Assembly (NCBI GenBank): GCA_964649745.1 | Contig: CAZYQI010000004.1 | Span: forward strand, 81,733 to 145,732 | DNA: 64,000 nt | From: CAZEHS01 sp964649745 | GTDB lineage: Bacteria; Bacillota; Clostridia; Peptostreptococcales; Acidaminobacteraceae | Direction: 5' to 3' | In this document: piece after piece, positions 30,683 through 39,898 of the stretch | Layout of the letters: every line of letters begins with the position of its first letter | Position numbering within the stretch: the stretch's first letter is position 1 | The notes under the pieces: generated by a model | Told to the model about the DNA's origin: nothing | The model's input: the letters and a program-made list of their open reading frames with translations, nothing else | Databases searched by the model: none | Translations under genes and position numbers: made by a program

Positions 30683-32158
30683 TCAATCCTGGGCCAGCGT
30701 GTATTCCAAGGGTCCCAGCTTGATATCGTCTCCTATAAAAATATTCACCCCTTGTGGCCCCGCCAGGCGTATTCCGTTTACAAAAGTGCCGTTCTTCGCG
30801 TTCAAATCTCTTATTTGGCAAGCGTTCCCTACCCAGGACAGTTCTGCATGCATCCTGCCTATGGCCGGATCATCAATGACATAATCCGACATATCAGCCT
30901 GCCTGCCCAATACAAGCTTCGGCCTTTTTAGCCGGATGATTTCATGGACAGGCCCCTTCCTAACAAGATACGGAACCGCTTGCTGACAGGAGAGAAGAAC
31001 CGTATTATCCAATCCGGCAGCCGGGCCGTCGGTCAACATCTCTGTATAGAAAGCCTGGGACTCCTGTTCTGCAGGCAGTATTTTGCCGATGGCCCTTCTA
31101 TTAAAACTTATCGGTGTTTCCGTTGGCTCCTTGGGCTGTTGATTAACCGGGAGGCTCCCATTGGAAGCTTTACGGGGTAAAGCCCCTGGTTTCTTCTCCT
31201 TTTTCCCCGGCCCCTGGACAGTGATCCAATTTTCCGCCTTCAGCAGGCTTTTCAGCACAAGTCCGTCCAGACATAAGACCATAAGGCCCATGGCGGCATA
31301 GGCGGTCACTGCATCTCCCGCCATCGCGTATACAGGGCCGAATCCCCCTATAACCCCTGCTCCAAGAATAATCTGAAACCCAATAATCGCCACCATCGCA
31401 GAGGTCTTCAGCTTCGTTTTTGTCGGATGCTCCCTGGTTGACTGAATACAGGATGCATCTGTAATTTTCTGATGCGCAGTGCCGGGGGTCCTGTTCTCCT
31501 TTGGTATCAGATCCACCAGCGATACCGAGTCCGGTCTTCTTGGAACAATCTCTGATTTCACTGTTTCTTGGGAGGAAGAATGTCCCTCTGGATTGCTCAT
31601 GGTTCGCAGGGCCTTCTGGAATTCATACAGATTGAAGCTGTCACGCTTCATGTAGTTCAGTATGCCGCTCAGCACCGGTCCCGAATCCTGATCCGCCACA
31701 CGGGCCCGGTAAACAATCAGCTGCAGCAGCAGATTCTTAAACCGCTCATGGACATTCTGAGTATTTTTCACCGGCAGATACAGCAAGCGCGGCTCCATAT
31801 CTCCTTCAAGGAATATATGCTCTTCATCCAGTGCAAACTGGGTTAAATCCAGAAGATAGGCCTCGGCTCCGGTAAGAGCCTGAATGAATTTTTCCAAAAG
31901 CGCAAGAAACTCCACCCCACTGAATTCTTTGTGGTCCAGCAGGTCCTTCAGCATCCATTTACCGGTTACATCGTAATAAAGCAAAGGACGAGAGTCTACC
32001 CGGCGCATATCCAGTCCCAATACTCCGGGTATTCTGTTGTTACGTATCATATCCACCTGAAAATCAATAATCGGTGTATCGGATTCCAACGCAATGACCA
32101 AACGGTTTTTGTCGCCGTCATTTTCAAAATGTTCCATATACCTCAGCTGATCAAACAC
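30683..32158 (-). CDS. DUF6382/FHA-domain membrane protein
   Basis: A 491-residue protein. The N-terminal 190 residues match the DUF6382 type of domain seen in clostridial FHA proteins, a low-complexity linker follows, then two membrane helices (about 255-300), a second linker and a C-terminal FHA domain (about 395-491) with the phosphothreonine-binding motifs LGRQ, GRMHAEL and DLNAKNGTFVNG. FHA domains bind phosphothreonine, so the neighbouring kinase is the obvious partner. The start is GTG 32158 with GGAGG 8 bases upstream. It lies between the third prepilin peptidase and the kinase in the Tad locus. Confidence 0.83.
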   Translation of the reverse strand: MFDQLRYMEHFENDGDKNRLVIALESDTPIIDFQVDMIRNNRIPGVLGLDMRRVDSRPLLYYDVTGKWMLKDLLDHKEFSGVEFLALLEKFIQALTGAEAYLLDLTQFALDEEHIFLEGDMEPRLLYLPVKNTQNVHERFKNLLLQLIVYRARVADQDSGPVLSGILNYMKRDSFNLYEFQKALRTMSNPEGHSSSQETVKSEIVPRRPDSVSLVDLIPKENRTPGTAHQKITDASCIQSTREHPTKTKLKTSAMVAIIGFQIILGAGVIGGFGPVYAMAGDAVTAYAAMGLMVLCLDGLVLKSLLKAENWITVQGPGKKEKKPGALPRKASNGSLPVNQQPKEPTETPISFNRRAIGKILPAEQESQAFYTEMLTDGPAAGLDNTVLLSCQQAVPYLVRKGPVHEIIRLKRPKLVLGRQADMSDYVIDDPAIGRMHAELSWVGNACQIRDLNAKNGTFVNGIRLAGPQGVNIFIGDDIKLGPLEYTLAQD

Positions 32159-32170
32159 GGATTCTGCCTC

Positions 32171-32701
32171 CTATAAAGATGAGATAGCCAGCAGGTACCC
32201 TGCCGCGATGAATGGAGCGAAGGGCAGCTCCTGACACAATTTCACCCTTTTGAAAGCGATCCCTGCCAGTGCAGTCAGAGCGCTTATCCACGACGCGTGA
32301 AACAATAAATGGAATGCAGCCAGTGGCCCGAGATAGATGCCTAAGGCCATTAAAAGCTTTACATCTCCCAAACCGACAGATCTTTTGGAAGCCAGGTACA
32401 TTATCCCCATAACGGTGGTGTTCACCAACAATCCGGCACCCCAATAGCTCGGCGGTTGCGTTGTAACCATACAGTAAACAATCCCCAACAGCCCTGTAGA
32501 GACGGGTATCGCATCATGGATCCGATGAGCCTTCCAATCCCTCCAGACACCATATGACAGAACAATCCAGATTAAGGAGCCGAACAAAATGACGGGAACG
32601 TCCTTCCCGGAATTTGCAATCCAAACCACTCCCCAAAGGGCAATACCGCTTATGCCGACAACAGGTTTTATTCTGTTTATTCGGTCAGTGTTCCGCTCCA
32701 T
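32171..32701 (-). CDS. Third prepilin peptidase, A24 family
   Basis: A 176-residue membrane protein. The second catalytic Asp is in the classical GLGDVK (about residue 115), and the first in WRDWKAHRIHD (about 55), followed by a run of helices. An extra helix pair sits before the first motif compared with the other two peptidases. ATG 32701 overlaps the upstream TadE-like gene by 17 bases, with its ribosome site inside that gene. Three different A24 enzymes in one locus is unusual. Confidence 0.83.
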   Translation of the reverse strand: MERNTDRINRIKPVVGISGIALWGVVWIANSGKDVPVILFGSLIWIVLSYGVWRDWKAHRIHDAIPVSTGLLGIVYCMVTTQPPSYWGAGLLVNTTVMGIMYLASKRSVGLGDVKLLMALGIYLGPLAAFHLLFHASWISALTALAGIAFKRVKLCQELPFAPFIAAGYLLAISSL

Positions 32702-33704
32702 TGTCCCCCCTCATACGCAGCCTTCCGGCTTCGCAGTTCATGCAAAATTCATATGTTCTGCCCCTGTAAATTACGCTGCCTTCCGGCACCCAGATGTTTC
32801 CCCGCTTCACAAATTCCACCCTTACAGGGATCACTGCCTTCAGCTTTGAAACGGCGCCCCGCAACCTTAAGCTTGAGCAATCATAATAATGATATTTAAA
32901 TGAGCCTTCGGAATCCGCAATCACATAACAGGTGCGGTACACCCGGCTGACATCCTTCTTATGGTCTTCATCTCCTTCCCTGATTTGAGGTACACTTACC
33001 CGACTGATTCCGCCGTCGTTATCGTGATCGATGCCTCCCATCCAGGCCCGGCAAACGGCGCGATTCTTAAGCAAAACCCCATTGATGAAGCCGAAGGGAT
33101 CTACCTTTTCCAGTTTGTACTGAACCTGAACATCCAAGATCCCGCCGTCACAATAGAATTCCGAGCCTGAAAAATCAAAGCCGTCGAGCCCCCCCTCAAT
33201 TCCGAGAGCATCCATGCGGGAGATGATGTTGCCGTCCTTGGCAGAAAGAAGCTCCCCCATGGTACCGAGAATCAGCTGCTCTGTAATGGCATTTTCAGCT
33301 ACCTCCATGGCATTTTCCGCAGCCAATCCCTTTGCCAGACGGAACATGTGAACGGGGGTCATACTTCTCAAAGGGCCGCTTTCTTTTGTTCCTTCTGTCT
33401 CGTTTCCTGCGGGCTCACGGACCGCCTCGACAATCAGGGAAACCTCTTCGAAATGCTCCGTCAGAGCTTTGATTCGGCTGTCATTATCGTCACTGATTTC
33501 ATTCATAATTCCCTTGGCACCGGAAAGACAATAAGGGTAACTGAGAGCAGAGACCTCCACCACCGCCTCTGTCAGAGCGTCCTGTACAATGTCCTGTACC
33601 AGGTGTGCCTTAATAAAATAGCTGATAAAAAGAATGGCCGCCATGAATATGGGAAGAATCAGAACCGCCTCCACTGTAAGGGAGCCGCGGCGGTGCTTGA
33701 ACAT
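32685..33704 (-). CDS. TadE-like pseudopilin, long form
   Basis: A 339-residue protein with the prepilin-type N-terminus RRGSLTVEAVLILPIFMAAILFISYFI (Gly before the cut, Glu near +5, one helix). The long outer part (about 35-339) includes a C-terminal domain with paired cysteines (CYVIADSEGSFKYHYYDCSS...CMNC) that may form disulfides or bind metal. This long TadE-like form is common in clostridial Tad loci. ATG 33704 has AGGAGG. Confidence 0.78.
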   Translation of the reverse strand: MFKHRRGSLTVEAVLILPIFMAAILFISYFIKAHLVQDIVQDALTEAVVEVSALSYPYCLSGAKGIMNEISDDNDSRIKALTEHFEEVSLIVEAVREPAGNETEGTKESGPLRSMTPVHMFRLAKGLAAENAMEVAENAITEQLILGTMGELLSAKDGNIISRMDALGIEGGLDGFDFSGSEFYCDGGILDVQVQYKLEKVDPFGFINGVLLKNRAVCRAWMGGIDHDNDGGISRVSVPQIREGDEDHKKDVSRVYRTCYVIADSEGSFKYHYYDCSSLRLRGAVSKLKAVIPVRVEFVKRGNIWVPEGSVIYRGRTYEFCMNCEAGRLRMRGDNGAEH

Positions 33705-33722
33705 GACATTCCTCCTGATGCG

Positions 33723-35924
33723 TTAGTATCCTCTCCCGCACTCCACATTGAAAAAATGCCGCATTGGAATGCCCCCAAGGTGCGTATTGACAGCGCCGAC
33801 ATTGGGGAAAAAACTCTTCATGCTGACCCGGGCGTCAACCTCAATGAAGTTGGTGTGCTTATCCGGGTCGTACTCACCCCGGGTGCTTAGAATATTGGTA
33901 TAAATAATGTCCTGTATCCGTCTCAGGGTTTTGTCATTCTGTCCTAGAAGGGATCGATACATCAGCATGGAACGAAGATGATCCTTATAATTGACCTCCA
34001 GATTCTTGGCAGGTAAATCCTTTCCCCGCTCCCCACTGAGGGAGGTGTTTATCCCTAATTCCGAGGTCAAATCCTGAAGCTCCCGCATAATGGAGACGTC
34101 ATCGATTCTATATTTGAACAGCGGGACGGCGTCTGAACACAGCATTCTTTTTGTATCCGTGAGGCTTTCGATAAGGGACAGCATCCCCGTCAGCACACCT
34201 TTCCAAACAGGGTATGGTACTCCCGACAACGCATTCAGACTCACTGCAGCCCCATCGATGGCACGGCTGATCTCGGGGCAATAATAGCCGAAGGATACCG
34301 CATTGAAAACCGTTCGCCAGGCAACAATCTCCATTTGAGAAGCCACGGCATTTATTCCGGGCACATTGCTACCAATAAGGATGTATTCTACCTCCGTCTC
34401 CTCCAACACCCGCTTGTCCTTTCCACCGGATTCCCTGTTGTTGAAGGTCTCAATAATATATTCATTCACGAGAAGCGATTCATAGATGTCCCTGGATACC
34501 TGAAGTGTTCCATTTCCAACGGCCTCTATGAAGCTGTCCCCGTCCACATCACCGCCAACCAACTCATAGTTGAGATCCAGGAAGCCGGCGCCCTGTTCGT
34601 ACGGATCATCCCCTTGCACCGCAGCATCTCCCGCTAGGTCTTCAAAACGGTTGCCCGGACAATTGTGTATGGGCCCTTTATCCTTGGTGGTTATGGTCCG
34701 CCTGATATCATCCCGGTAGCGCTGTACAACCGTTGCCAGCTTTCGAAGGGCTTCCGGCGTCAAATTGACAGGCTGTCCCTGGGGCTGTTCCGGGCTATCC
34801 GCAAAGCTGTCATGGATGAAGCTTACTGCTTGGTATCCTCTGGTTTTGAATACCGCTGGGGGACCGTTGTGGACCTTACCGGACATTACCTTCTGAAGCA
34901 ACTCTATTTTGGGCTCCAGCAGCCGTATATTCCCTTCAAGGGCCGATTCCACGGAGCTTAGCTTCTTGATGTCGCAATATTGTCGATAATCCGCGTATTT
35001 TTTATCCAGATCCGTCCGGATGCGCGTTACACTATTCTTCTCTTTTTCCATCACATTTTCCGATTCTTTAATCGCCTGTTCTGTTTCAGGGCCCAACCGT
35101 CTAAGCTTCCTGCAGATTTCAAGTGCCTGTCGATTTGACTCCACGACTTTTCTTATTTCTTTCACCATTTTCTCCCCTGCCTCAAGCATCTCCCCACGGG
35201 CAAAACCCATCTGCTCCTCCAGGCTGCTGAGGGTTCTCCTGTCTTCTGCTCCGATATCAGCCCCCCTTTCTCTAAGTCTGTTTATCTTGATTTGAAGGGA
35301 TTTTATGTCCTCCGCTTTTTCTAAAACCTCTGTGGAGCGGTCATTGAAATTGCTCAGCTCCACATCAGAATAGCCGGAGACCGCTGTTATCGCTTCCTTT
35401 AGTTCCTGTATAGCTTCTGCCATCCTCTTTATTTTGCGGTCAACAGAAAGATCCGCTTTCATGACGCTGGCCGTAGCCTGCATGCTGAAAAAAAGACTGA
35501 GCTTCTCTGCGGCATCACCAAGGAGGGTCTTGGGGGCGCGATACTTCATGTATTCCACAATCTGATGGCGAATGGATTCCTGATCACTCATCGGAAATAG
35601 AACCCTTACGTTCACAGACTCCACTTTATATTCATAAGGCTGCCATGCAGAGGATCCATCACTTATCAGAAGATTTTTCTCAATTGTAAGCTGGATTTCC
35701 TCTTCAATTCCTTCTGCCCCATAGCGATAGAACAGTCCATAGCTGTCCTTTATATCCTGATCGTAATCTGCCAGAGCCGAAAAAATCGCTGTATCCACAG
35801 CTCGCTTCACCTGGCCTTCTGCTATTCGCACCCGTGCCACTTCCACCAACAGGGTCGTTACCATGAGAACAGAGCAAAGAACCAATATGAGCATAACGGT
35901 GATGGAGCCTTTTGGATCCTTCAT
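33723..35924 (-). CDS. TadG-like (DUF5702-type) pseudopilin with coiled coil
   Basis: A 733-residue protein. The start ATG 35924 (GGAGG 9 bases upstream) gives MKDPKGSITVMLILVLCSVLMVTTLLVEVARVR, a pseudopilin-like N-terminus with one membrane helix, followed by the conserved VKRAVDTAIFSALADYDQDIKDSYGLFY typical of this group. Residues about 170-360 are rich in heptads and predict a long coiled coil. The C-terminal third is a globular domain. The frame is open for 29 codons further upstream, but this overlaps the previous gene. It may be a large structural part of the pilus base or tip. Confidence 0.78.
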   Translation of the reverse strand: MKDPKGSITVMLILVLCSVLMVTTLLVEVARVRIAEGQVKRAVDTAIFSALADYDQDIKDSYGLFYRYGAEGIEEEIQLTIEKNLLISDGSSAWQPYEYKVESVNVRVLFPMSDQESIRHQIVEYMKYRAPKTLLGDAAEKLSLFFSMQATASVMKADLSVDRKIKRMAEAIQELKEAITAVSGYSDVELSNFNDRSTEVLEKAEDIKSLQIKINRLRERGADIGAEDRRTLSSLEEQMGFARGEMLEAGEKMVKEIRKVVESNRQALEICRKLRRLGPETEQAIKESENVMEKEKNSVTRIRTDLDKKYADYRQYCDIKKLSSVESALEGNIRLLEPKIELLQKVMSGKVHNGPPAVFKTRGYQAVSFIHDSFADSPEQPQGQPVNLTPEALRKLATVVQRYRDDIRRTITTKDKGPIHNCPGNRFEDLAGDAAVQGDDPYEQGAGFLDLNYELVGGDVDGDSFIEAVGNGTLQVSRDIYESLLVNEYIIETFNNRESGGKDKRVLEETEVEYILIGSNVPGINAVASQMEIVAWRTVFNAVSFGYYCPEISRAIDGAAVSLNALSGVPYPVWKGVLTGMLSLIESLTDTKRMLCSDAVPLFKYRIDDVSIMRELQDLTSELGINTSLSGERGKDLPAKNLEVNYKDHLRSMLMYRSLLGQNDKTLRRIQDIIYTNILSTRGEYDPDKHTNFIEVDARVSMKSFFPNVGAVNTHLGGIPMRHFFNVECGRGY

Positions 35925-35943
35925 TCCTTGATTCCTCCGCCAT

Positions 35944-36615
35944 TCACTTGAGCACGGTGATGCATTTTTCCCGTATTTCCGTAATCTTCCGTGTGGCATC
36001 TGCCACAGCACCCTCCGGATTGTTTTTCATATATTCAGAATAAAGCTCCGCTCCCCAATCCAGATTCCTGATCAACTCTGCAGGGTCCTGAAGCGTACCT
36101 CTGCTTGCAACGGTTACACGATTTGTGCGATCGAATCCAAACATCGACCGTACCGGACTGAACAGAGTTCTGCGATCATCTGTAATCCGAACGGTTATGC
36201 TCCGTCTTAAACCGATGTTGTTTTCTATTGATACCTCTATCTTCAGGTTGTCCTGCTGTGATGTCCCTGTGAAAATATCCATCACAGGATCTTTTCCCGC
36301 TTTTTTCAATGCCCACACCTTCAGGCTGCTTACCTTTAACGGTTGATACCGATCCCATAGACCCCAGTAAATATCCTCGTCACGCAGCTCTCGGGATTCC
36401 TCCAGACGGCCTGTCTGAATGTCTTTCGCTGTGTTATCCCAACCTGTCTGCGCAACTTCCACCGTCTGATTGGCAATTGCCTGCAGTGCCGCATACTGAT
36501 ACAGCACAAATGCGATATTGATCAACCAAAACATTACAAAAATAATGATTGGAACAATAAGAACCGCCTCCACCGTAAGGCTGCCACGTAAAGACCCGTC
36601 TCTATGCGCTTTCAT
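35944..36615 (-). CDS. TadE-like pseudopilin
   Basis: A 223-residue protein starting at ATG 36615 (GGAGGG upstream). It has a basic leader, then RGSLTVEAVLIVPIIIFVMFWLINIAFVLYQY, nearly the same prepilin motif as the gene at 32685, then the TadE post-helix region. The outer domain of about 170 residues has no cysteine pairs. Codons upstream of 36615 are open but run to the pilin gene and look non-coding. Confidence 0.8.
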   Translation of the reverse strand: MKAHRDGSLRGSLTVEAVLIVPIIIFVMFWLINIAFVLYQYAALQAIANQTVEVAQTGWDNTAKDIQTGRLEESRELRDEDIYWGLWDRYQPLKVSSLKVWALKKAGKDPVMDIFTGTSQQDNLKIEVSIENNIGLRRSITVRITDDRRTLFSPVRSMFGFDRTNRVTVASRGTLQDPAELIRNLDWGAELYSEYMKNNPEGAVADATRKITEIREKCITVLK

Positions 36616-36705
36616 GGCACCCTCCTTTTGTAAAAGGCAACGGCTATCCGCCACGGATTTATCGGTATAGCCACTTTTCACCCGTTTTCCGGCGGAGAAA
36701 AACAC

Positions 36706-36882
36706 CTACTTGTCCAAACCGGCCCCTCCCTTGGCACCGGTAAAGATTCCCCCCAGTGTTCCTTTTACAAAATCAACCAGCTGTTTTTTGAAAATCAACG
36801 CCACCGAAACCAGTCCTGCCAATATCAGCAGCAGCTCCACTGTGCCAAGGCCATCCTCTTCAGTCAAAAAAGCTCGTATCAT
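36706..36882 (-). CDS. flp: Flp family type IVb pilin
   Basis: A 58-residue pilin. The leader MIRAFLTEEDGLG ends in Gly; after the cut comes TVELLLILAGLVSVALIF with Glu near +5 and one hydrophobic helix, then a short tail ending in a Gly-rich stretch. This is the major pilin type of Tad systems. GGGAGGG lies 8 bases before ATG 36882. Its helix is nearly identical to that of the pilin-hydrolase fusion at 20396. Confidence 0.88.
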   Translation of the reverse strand: MIRAFLTEEDGLGTVELLLILAGLVSVALIFKKQLVDFVKGTLGGIFTGAKGGAGLDK

Positions 36883-36916
36883 TTTAATATCCCTCCCGGT
36901 TGTTTTAATTTGGTCC

Positions 36917-37786
36917 CTAAATATTCTGAAATTCCAGAATCACCGGTATGATCACAATGATCATAACCCCTGCCAGCATCAGCATCATTGGGAATAACAG
37001 CCTGGTACTGGCTTCCTCCCCCAGCCGCTTAGCCATCTGAACCCTGCCCTGCCAGCACTCATCAGAAAGGGCTCTTAAGGAAATAATCAATTCCCCGGAC
37101 CCTTTTCGAAGATTCATCAGCAAAACGGCCGTGAATTTGGTGACCTCCAGCATTCTGCACCGTTTGGCGAATTCCTCGTAGGCTGCGAATTCGCTCTTCC
37201 CTGATCGTATCTGCAGATACACCAGCTCCATTTCGCGGTACAACGGCCTTTCCGATTTACCTTTCGATTCCTCTACTATTTTTGTCCACGCCCCACTTAC
37301 AGGAAGACCTGCATCCACCAGCAAAGTAAGCTTGTTGAGAAATTCAGGGAAGTCAATCTGCATGGAAAGACGCCGTTTCTTTACCCTGTTTTTAAGATCC
37401 ACATCCGGAAGCAGACAGACCATTCCTATCAAAAGGCCCCCACTGACAATCCCCTCGCCGAACGAATCTGCCCCGGCCAGGATCATGCTGCCGAACAAAA
37501 CACCCAAAAGAAGGTATGTAAACCGGTTGGCCCAGTGGACCATCAGATAGAATTTTGACCATTTGACACCGTAAAGTTCCAGCATCAATGCATTAACGGT
37601 CATATCGTATTTGGTGTTGAACGTGAGCCCCATGCACTCCACAAGCCATATTCCCATGGGGAGCAATTGCTTTAAGGGGTAATGAGACGTGTCGATATGC
37701 TGCAGCTGCTCACTGTACTTGTCTTTTGTCTTGAAATGAACAAAACCGATACCACACACAACCATCACTGCAAATGCTATAGCCAT
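36917..37786 (-). CDS. tadC: Tad platform protein TadC (set 2)
   Basis: A 289-residue membrane protein of the TadC/GspF family with an N-terminal helix, a helix pair around 95-135, the cytoplasmic part FPEFLNKLTLLVDAGLPVSGAW...LRKGSGELIISLRALSDECW, and two C-terminal helices. ATG 37786 starts one base after the tadB stop, with GAGGT upstream. It is diverged from the TadC at 24228. Confidence 0.88.
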   Translation of the reverse strand: MAIAFAVMVVCGIGFVHFKTKDKYSEQLQHIDTSHYPLKQLLPMGIWLVECMGLTFNTKYDMTVNALMLELYGVKWSKFYLMVHWANRFTYLLLGVLFGSMILAGADSFGEGIVSGGLLIGMVCLLPDVDLKNRVKKRRLSMQIDFPEFLNKLTLLVDAGLPVSGAWTKIVEESKGKSERPLYREMELVYLQIRSGKSEFAAYEEFAKRCRMLEVTKFTAVLLMNLRKGSGELIISLRALSDECWQGRVQMAKRLGEEASTRLLFPMMLMLAGVMIIVIIPVILEFQNI

Positions 37787-37787
37787 C

Positions 37788-38624
37788 CTACACCTCAATC
37801 CGCATGATCCGTTCTGATACAACATATGCCGCAACAAAAAGTACGACCGAAACCGTCATCCCAAAGTGACCCATCGCCGTTGTATACACGGGCTCCATAA
37901 ATTCCGGTGATGAGCTTTTCAATATAAAAATCATGATAATCGGCATCCCATTCAGAACCTTCTGCTCGAATTTCTTTTCTGTAATGAGAGTTTCTATTTC
38001 TTCCCGTGTGCGGATTTTATCTGCCACTGTTTCCGAGGTGTTCTTTATAACCTCCACCATATTTCCACCCCGTCGCTTGCACGTCACAAACACGTCTGTA
38101 AAGCTGGACACATCCTCAAGATGCGCACGCTTTGCAAAGCTCTGAAGTGCATCCTCAATGGTTCCATTCAGCTCCATCCTTCGAATGATGATCTCCAGCT
38201 CCCTGATGATGGGGGTATCCGGATCAATATAGAGAATTCTAAGATCCTGAAGTGCCGACCGAAAGGCCATTTCAACGGATTTGCCCGCTGTCAGAGCAGC
38301 AGAGATAACGTACAAAGCCTCTTTGAACTGCAGAAGCAGCTGTGTTTTTTGACTGGCTATGCGTTGTTTCTTTCGGTGACGCGGAAAAAGGAGTGCCAGG
38401 GGCGAAATCAACGCCCATATCCAAAAAGACCTGTAAAATACGTATGTTAGCCCTGCCAGAAGCAGCAATGCAAAGCCTGTGTTTATCAGGTATTCCTTCA
38501 CCGTCATCCGGTACGCGTTATAATCCGTTAATTCCTTGCAAGATCCCCCGACAACCGAATCAAAGACAAAGGCCTTCAGCCGTTTGAATGAAATGACGCG
38601 GGTGTCGCTTTTGAGCTTTCTCAT
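37788..38624 (-). CDS. tadB: Tad platform protein TadB (set 2)
   Basis: A 278-residue platform protein. A helix pair lies at about 48-82, then the helical domain with FKEALYVISAALTAGKSVEMAF and KRRGGNMVEVIKNT, and C-terminal helices ending in SERIMRIEV. ATG 38624 overlaps the tadA stop (ATGA). It forms the assembly platform with TadC. Confidence 0.88.
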   Translation of the reverse strand: MRKLKSDTRVISFKRLKAFVFDSVVGGSCKELTDYNAYRMTVKEYLINTGFALLLLAGLTYVFYRSFWIWALISPLALLFPRHRKKQRIASQKTQLLLQFKEALYVISAALTAGKSVEMAFRSALQDLRILYIDPDTPIIRELEIIIRRMELNGTIEDALQSFAKRAHLEDVSSFTDVFVTCKRRGGNMVEVIKNTSETVADKIRTREEIETLITEKKFEQKVLNGMPIIMIFILKSSSPEFMEPVYTTAMGHFGMTVSVVLFVAAYVVSERIMRIEV

Positions 38625-39892
38625 GGTTCCTCACATTCCATTGCCTGCATTTCTCCTTCTTGAGGGCTTTGATAGATTCCCGCCATTTGTAGCTTCAGAA
38701 TGCTCTTAAGCCTGTTCCCTGTAGGTTCCAGATTCCCCTGAACCCGTCCGTCAGTCTCATCACTCTCTCTAAACCGATACAGTGGATTCAGTTGGATCTC
38801 ACCCCCCTTGCACTCCAGAACCTCGGATATTTCCATAACTCTCCGGCTCCTGTCCCGTAAGCGTCCAAGGTGTATGATAATATCCAGGGCAGAGGAAATC
38901 TGCTTCCTTATGGCATCCAAGGGTAACGGGGCACCGCTGAGTACCATGGTTTCAATGCGGCTCAGCATATCCCGGGTGGAATTTCCGTGACCTGTAGAAA
39001 GGCTTCCGTCGTGGCCGGTATTCATTGCCTGAAGCATTTCCATCGCTTCAGGGCCTCGCACCTCGCCAACGATAATACGGTCAGGTCTCATCCTTAAGGA
39101 GGCGCGGATCAATTCCCGGATGCCAATCTGGCCCCGTCCTTCCGTGTTGGCGTCCCTGGTTTCCATGCTGATGATATTGGGTACGTTCACGATCTGCAGC
39201 TCCGCAGAATCTTCTATGGTTATGATCCGCTCATCTGCAGGAATAAAATTTGACAGGGCGTTCAGCATCGTTGTTTTTCCTGAACCCGTTCCGCCGCAGA
39301 CAAAGATATTGTATCTGGCCCTCACTAGCAGCTTCAGATAATCCGCAATTTCCGGTGTAAGTGCTCCGTATTGGATAAGCTTCTCCATGGTCATGGGTTG
39401 CCTAGAAAATTTTCGGATCGTGAGTATCGGACCGTTTAAAGCCACCGGCGGCAACACCACACTAACTCGGGAACCGTCCTTCAGCCTTGCATCTGCAATA
39501 GGTGAGGATTCATTTACCGACCGGTTCACTGTCGAGACAATGCTCTGAATGATATTCTCCAGTTTTTCCTTGCTTTCAAACCGTGTATCCAGCATTTGAA
39601 CACGGCCATATCGTTCAATGAATATGGCATTGGGACCATTGATCATGACCTCTGTTATGGAGTCATCCTCAAGGAGTGGCTGCAGTACGTCCAACCGGCG
39701 AAGAGAATTGAACACCCCCTCCACGATCTCCTTTTTTTCCCCTACGGTGAGGCAAAGTCCCCGGGCTAGCTGGAACACATTATCCCGAACCTTCTCAAGG
39801 ATTTCCTCATCCCCCGGGTCCTCTGTAATATCTATGGCGTTGCATACGGAGTTTCGTACATCTTCTATAAACCGTTCTCTGATGAATTCCAT
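38621..39892 (-). CDS. tadA: Tad secretion ATPase TadA/CpaF (set 2)
   Basis: A 423-residue secretion ATPase with Walker A CGGTGSGKTT (about residue 200), Asp box ITIEDSAEL, Walker B RIIVGEVRGPEA and His box TGHDGSLSTGHGNS, closer to the standard CpaF consensus than the first copy. The C-terminal 40 residues carry a short extra tail. ATG 39892 has GGAG 9 bases upstream. It is placed directly after tadZ. Confidence 0.94.
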   Translation of the reverse strand: MEFIRERFIEDVRNSVCNAIDITEDPGDEEILEKVRDNVFQLARGLCLTVGEKKEIVEGVFNSLRRLDVLQPLLEDDSITEVMINGPNAIFIERYGRVQMLDTRFESKEKLENIIQSIVSTVNRSVNESSPIADARLKDGSRVSVVLPPVALNGPILTIRKFSRQPMTMEKLIQYGALTPEIADYLKLLVRARYNIFVCGGTGSGKTTMLNALSNFIPADERIITIEDSAELQIVNVPNIISMETRDANTEGRGQIGIRELIRASLRMRPDRIIVGEVRGPEAMEMLQAMNTGHDGSLSTGHGNSTRDMLSRIETMVLSGAPLPLDAIRKQISSALDIIIHLGRLRDRSRRVMEISEVLECKGGEIQLNPLYRFRESDETDGRVQGNLEPTGNRLKSILKLQMAGIYQSPQEGEMQAMECEEP

Positions 39893-39898
39893 GGCTGT

